From Albula goreensis (Eukaryota; Chordata; Actinopteri; Albuliformes; Albulidae), in NCBI GenBank assembly GCA_022829145.1, contig CM040753.1, forward strand, positions 13,964,884-14,028,883: a stretch of 64,000 nt of DNA, read 5' to 3'. Under the pieces are notes generated by a model. It did no database searches. It saw only the letters and a program-made list of their open reading frames with translations, and was not told where the DNA came from. Numbering within the stretch: the first letter of the stretch is position 1; each line of letters opens with the position of its first letter. The translations under genes were made by a program, and so were the position numbers. Below are positions 61,426-64,000 of this stretch, piece after piece.

Positions 61426-61953
61426 CAGTGGTCCCCAAACTTTCTTGCACCACGGACCGGTTTCATGCAAGACAATTTTTTCACGGGCCGGGGGGGCTGG
61501 ATTCATTTAATAATATTTCAATTGGCAAAGGAAATTACGAGTGGTATTTAAAGTAGTGTACATCATGTATTTAGCAGAAATGTAAGTATATACTGTACCA
61601 TTAGCATTATCCGATAGTTCTTGCTATTTTTTTACGAATTTTCTGAGTAAATTAGTCGACATTACGCGACCGCAGAACGCATCTTGGGCATTTCCATTAA
61701 TTTAAACGGGGATATTAGACTTGAATTACGTGATTTTGCTTTATGCGAGGCTTTTCAGGACCACATCTTCGCGTAAAATGAGAACGCACTATTCTACGGA
61801 CTAACGTAAATAGCACGGACAGCAGCGGCCATTTTTTTCAAAATAAAATACCTTACGGACTAATTTAATTAAATAAAAACTTTTTTTTGCGGCCCGGTAC
61901 TAAATGACCCACGGCCCGGTACTGGTCCGCGGCCCGGTGGTTGGGGACCCCTG
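61426..61953. mobile_element. Non-autonomous hAT-type transposon, 528 bp
   Basis: The left terminus is CAGTGGTCCCCAAAC; the right terminus read on the other strand is CAGGGGTCCCCAACC (13 of 15 match), the typical end of a large vertebrate hAT group. The flanks share CCTTAG (61419-61424 and 61954-61959), a decayed 8-bp-type target duplication. Subterminal copies of GGCCCGGT/ACGGACCGG words occur at both ends. The interior is unusually CpG-rich for this window (ATTACGCGACCGCAGAACGC region, 61660-61800). No transposase frame. Confidence 0.9.
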
Positions 61954-64000
61954 CCTTAGAGCATACCAGAATGCTGTTTGATTTTACCCTCACGTAAAGA
62001 GCTGCAGTAGTTCAAGTATACTCTTGAACCATGTCTGAGCCTTAATTTCTAAACAGCAGGGTCATGAGTGCTGAATTAGGATCATTCTTGCTTTTTTACA
62101 TCATGGATGGACTATTACAATATTAACAGATTAAAATGTATTTTCTAATCTCTGGTCCTTCTCTGTGATGCTTTATGATGGCCCTGAGTGGAATAGCCCA
62201 GAAAGGTTGCAGTAATGTTACACAAACAGGATTGTCACGTGTTACCTGTGCGAGTCTTTGGTGTGGGTACTGGGTGAGCATCACATAAATCAGACTCATT
62301 TTTATTTCTGATATTCCTCTTGTCATTATGATGACTGCACTGACTTAGATGCGACTCTCTGCGTATTATGTTAGTGGAAGAGCCCAAACGATGCAGTATC
62401 TGGGGTGAAGGGGAAATTTCACATTTCAGAGCAGTTATACTCCCTAGGTACAAAGCACTTTCTGTCTCCTTCCCCCAATGGTCGCGCCACTCCATTATTC
62501 CCCTGAAGAAAGACCTAGTTTTGTCAAAGTGACGCACGATTCTAATCAGATGGTAATCAGTGTTTCCTGGCGTGGTCTGATTAAATGAACTGAAGGTTGA
62601 ATGAGAAAGATTAAGTGTCAGAGCTCTGTTGGAGCGAGCATCTCGTTATCGTACTCCACTCTCTGGTCTTTACAGCTGGGAATCGGTCCAGGCATGCTGA
62701 CCTTTTGGTCTTCCTGTTGTGCATTCTGGAGCCCCAACTGGAACATATCTGGAATAAAACTTCAAAAACTGATTTTTTTCTTTGAGTAGTACCTGATAAA
62801 CACACAAGAGATGTCCTCCCTATCTTTGTATAATCCTTAAACAAGGACATGGCTGGATCATCTTTATTTCTCCACACAAATCTATAAAGAGATTGAAGAT
62901 TTATGTCACTGTCAGAGGTGACATTAACATACGCTAGAGTGATCACCTGGTTAACAGGTAACATAGCATAGCAGGATACAGGGAATATTAAATATTCTGT
63001 CAATCTCAGGGCGGGAATGGGGGGGCAGCTGTGAAGTATTTGACCCAGCTGAGGTGGAGGAGATGGATGGTATGAAAACAGCACTCTGTATGGCAGGAGA
63101 CGGCGGATAAAACAAATGTCTTTATGCTGTCAACTCTGTCAGACACTAGGGAGGTAGCTTCTAATGTTAAACCCAATTTGTACTGTTGAGCTGGAAAAGT
63201 CTTTGTCCAAAGAAAAAAAGTCTATGGATTGGGGGCAATATCATAACCAAGCTCACTTTCTGGATGTATTCCAAAGGGGTTTATTTGTTTTCTCGCAACA
63301 GTAAATCTGTACTGCACTTCTTATGAAGTGAAGATGAGTTTGGACAGAGTTTAGATGTGGAGTTCAAGGAAAATTCAGCTCAGAGGCAAGAGGACAGTAA
63401 AATTCAGGCAGTGACTCAATGTCATTGTTTAAAAGGGCAAACAAAACTTTCTGGAAACTTATTTCGCATGCACAATTGTGTTAGTCCAAACATACCATGT
63501 TATGTAAAACAGATTCTTTCATAGAGCCTAAGTGACCCAAATGCACTTTTGAGCAGGGCTGCATCCTGCACAGGCCTGTAACCCTATCTAAGTGTGACTT
63601 TAAGATCGCAGAGGGAGCTGTGTCTATAGCAAAATATGACCATGGAAACAAGAAAATATTTATAAATACATAAATAAAATCTGCCCAATGACAAATCAAA
63701 TGTTCAAAACTGAACCTTATAACTAAGAACTGAATTCATGCTACCTCGGTGTGAAGGAGAAAATAAGCGGGGCCTTGGAGAATCAGGGACCTCTTGATAG
63801 TCCATGCAGAGAGGACTGTAGCGTGGGAGACACATTATGGAACAAAATGTCTGCATATTAATGTCTGATTCTATTAATGATGGTGCTGCGCTTGAACATG
63901 CACATCAGAGGGAATGGGATCCCAGAGGGAGAAAGCAACGACAGGCAGACCTTGAGGCTCCTTGCTCAGCCGAACAGCAGTGTGGTGCAGGGGCTCGCCC

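Larger units (their letters stand above)
56994..64000 (+). other. naaladl2: Partial naaladl2 intron downstream of exon D
   Basis: The intron begins with donor GTAGGA, and no acceptor or next exon was recognised before the window ends. It holds a SINE (57045-57200), a repeat with AAAGGTTCTT/AAGAACCTTT words (61172-61400), and a hAT MITE (61426-61953). The stretch 60225-60480 has evenly mixed composition with TAAT-type motifs. Nothing was recognised in 57210-61160 otherwise, nor in 61960-64000. The 157-codon minus-strand frame at 62611-63084 has no family signature and I treat it as chance. Confidence 0.75.

Noticed and set aside
62611-63084. 157-codon minus-strand open frame, the longest non-repetitive one
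   Set aside because: I recognise no domain, signal or transmembrane pattern or splice context. A frame of this length is plausible by chance among six frames over 64 kb.
57200-64000. Search for the terminal naaladl2 exon(s) after the phase-2 donor at 56994
   Set aside because: No acceptor followed by text resembling the NAALADL2 C-terminus was seen; the exon is probably right of the window.
1-64000. CRISPR arrays, operons, phage or plasmid modules, rRNA and intact tRNA genes
   Set aside because: The tandem arrays here have no unique spacers between identical palindromic repeats, and the window is plainly vertebrate intronic DNA.

Overview
This window is vertebrate, most probably ray-finned fish, nuclear DNA. 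It is AT-rich and sparsely coding. It is full of (CA)n/(CT)n microsatellites, minisatellites and fish-type transposon relics: a tRNA-derived SINE family, a (GAATT)-type LINE 3' end, an L1-clade LINE, Ty3/Gypsy fragments, hAT MITEs and Tc1-like MITEs. There is no prokaryotic gene organisation. Nearly all open reading frames of 60-220 codons are chance or repeat frames, such as His-Thr/Cys-Val runs over CA repeats.

The only host gene I can support is a plus-strand, multi-exon gene, which I identify as naaladl2 (N-acetylated alpha-linked acidic dipeptidase-like 2; transferrin receptor/glutamate carboxypeptidase II superfamily). Four consecutive exons are visible at 6462-6608, 23575-23670, 49862-49955 and 56795-56993. 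They have canonical AG/GT borders and compatible phases (0, 0, 1, 2). They encode about 178 residues covering the end of the peptidase-like domain and the start of the helical dimerisation domain. The upstream exons and the exon(s) for the extreme C-terminus lie outside the window. The introns are about 17.0, 26.2 and 6.8 kb, with a partial intron at each edge (6.5 kb left, 7.0 kb right).

Layout: 1-6461 intron with an edge minisatellite, a pyrimidine tract and a hAT MITE with a perfect 8-bp target duplication. 6609-23574 intron with 38-bp and 48-bp minisatellites, a Gypsy protease/RT relic, a LINE 3' end split by a (CT)n run, and a 520-bp structured CA array. 23671-49861 intron with compound CA arrays, 50-bp, 34-bp and 20-bp minisatellites, SINEs, a second Gypsy RT relic, a 350-bp polypyrimidine tract, and two inverted copies of one Tc1-like MITE, one of which carries a nested L1 fragment. 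49956-56794 intron with (GT)n and a 41-bp repeat. 56994-64000 partial intron with a SINE starting about 50 bp after the splice donor and a hAT MITE.

I found no convincing new biological system. The most useful observations are that residues matching the zinc-ligand and substrate-arginine positions of glutamate carboxypeptidase II are replaced (pseudo-peptidase), that one transposon is nested in another with an empty sister copy nearby as a built-in control, and that minisatellites of different period are unusually dense.
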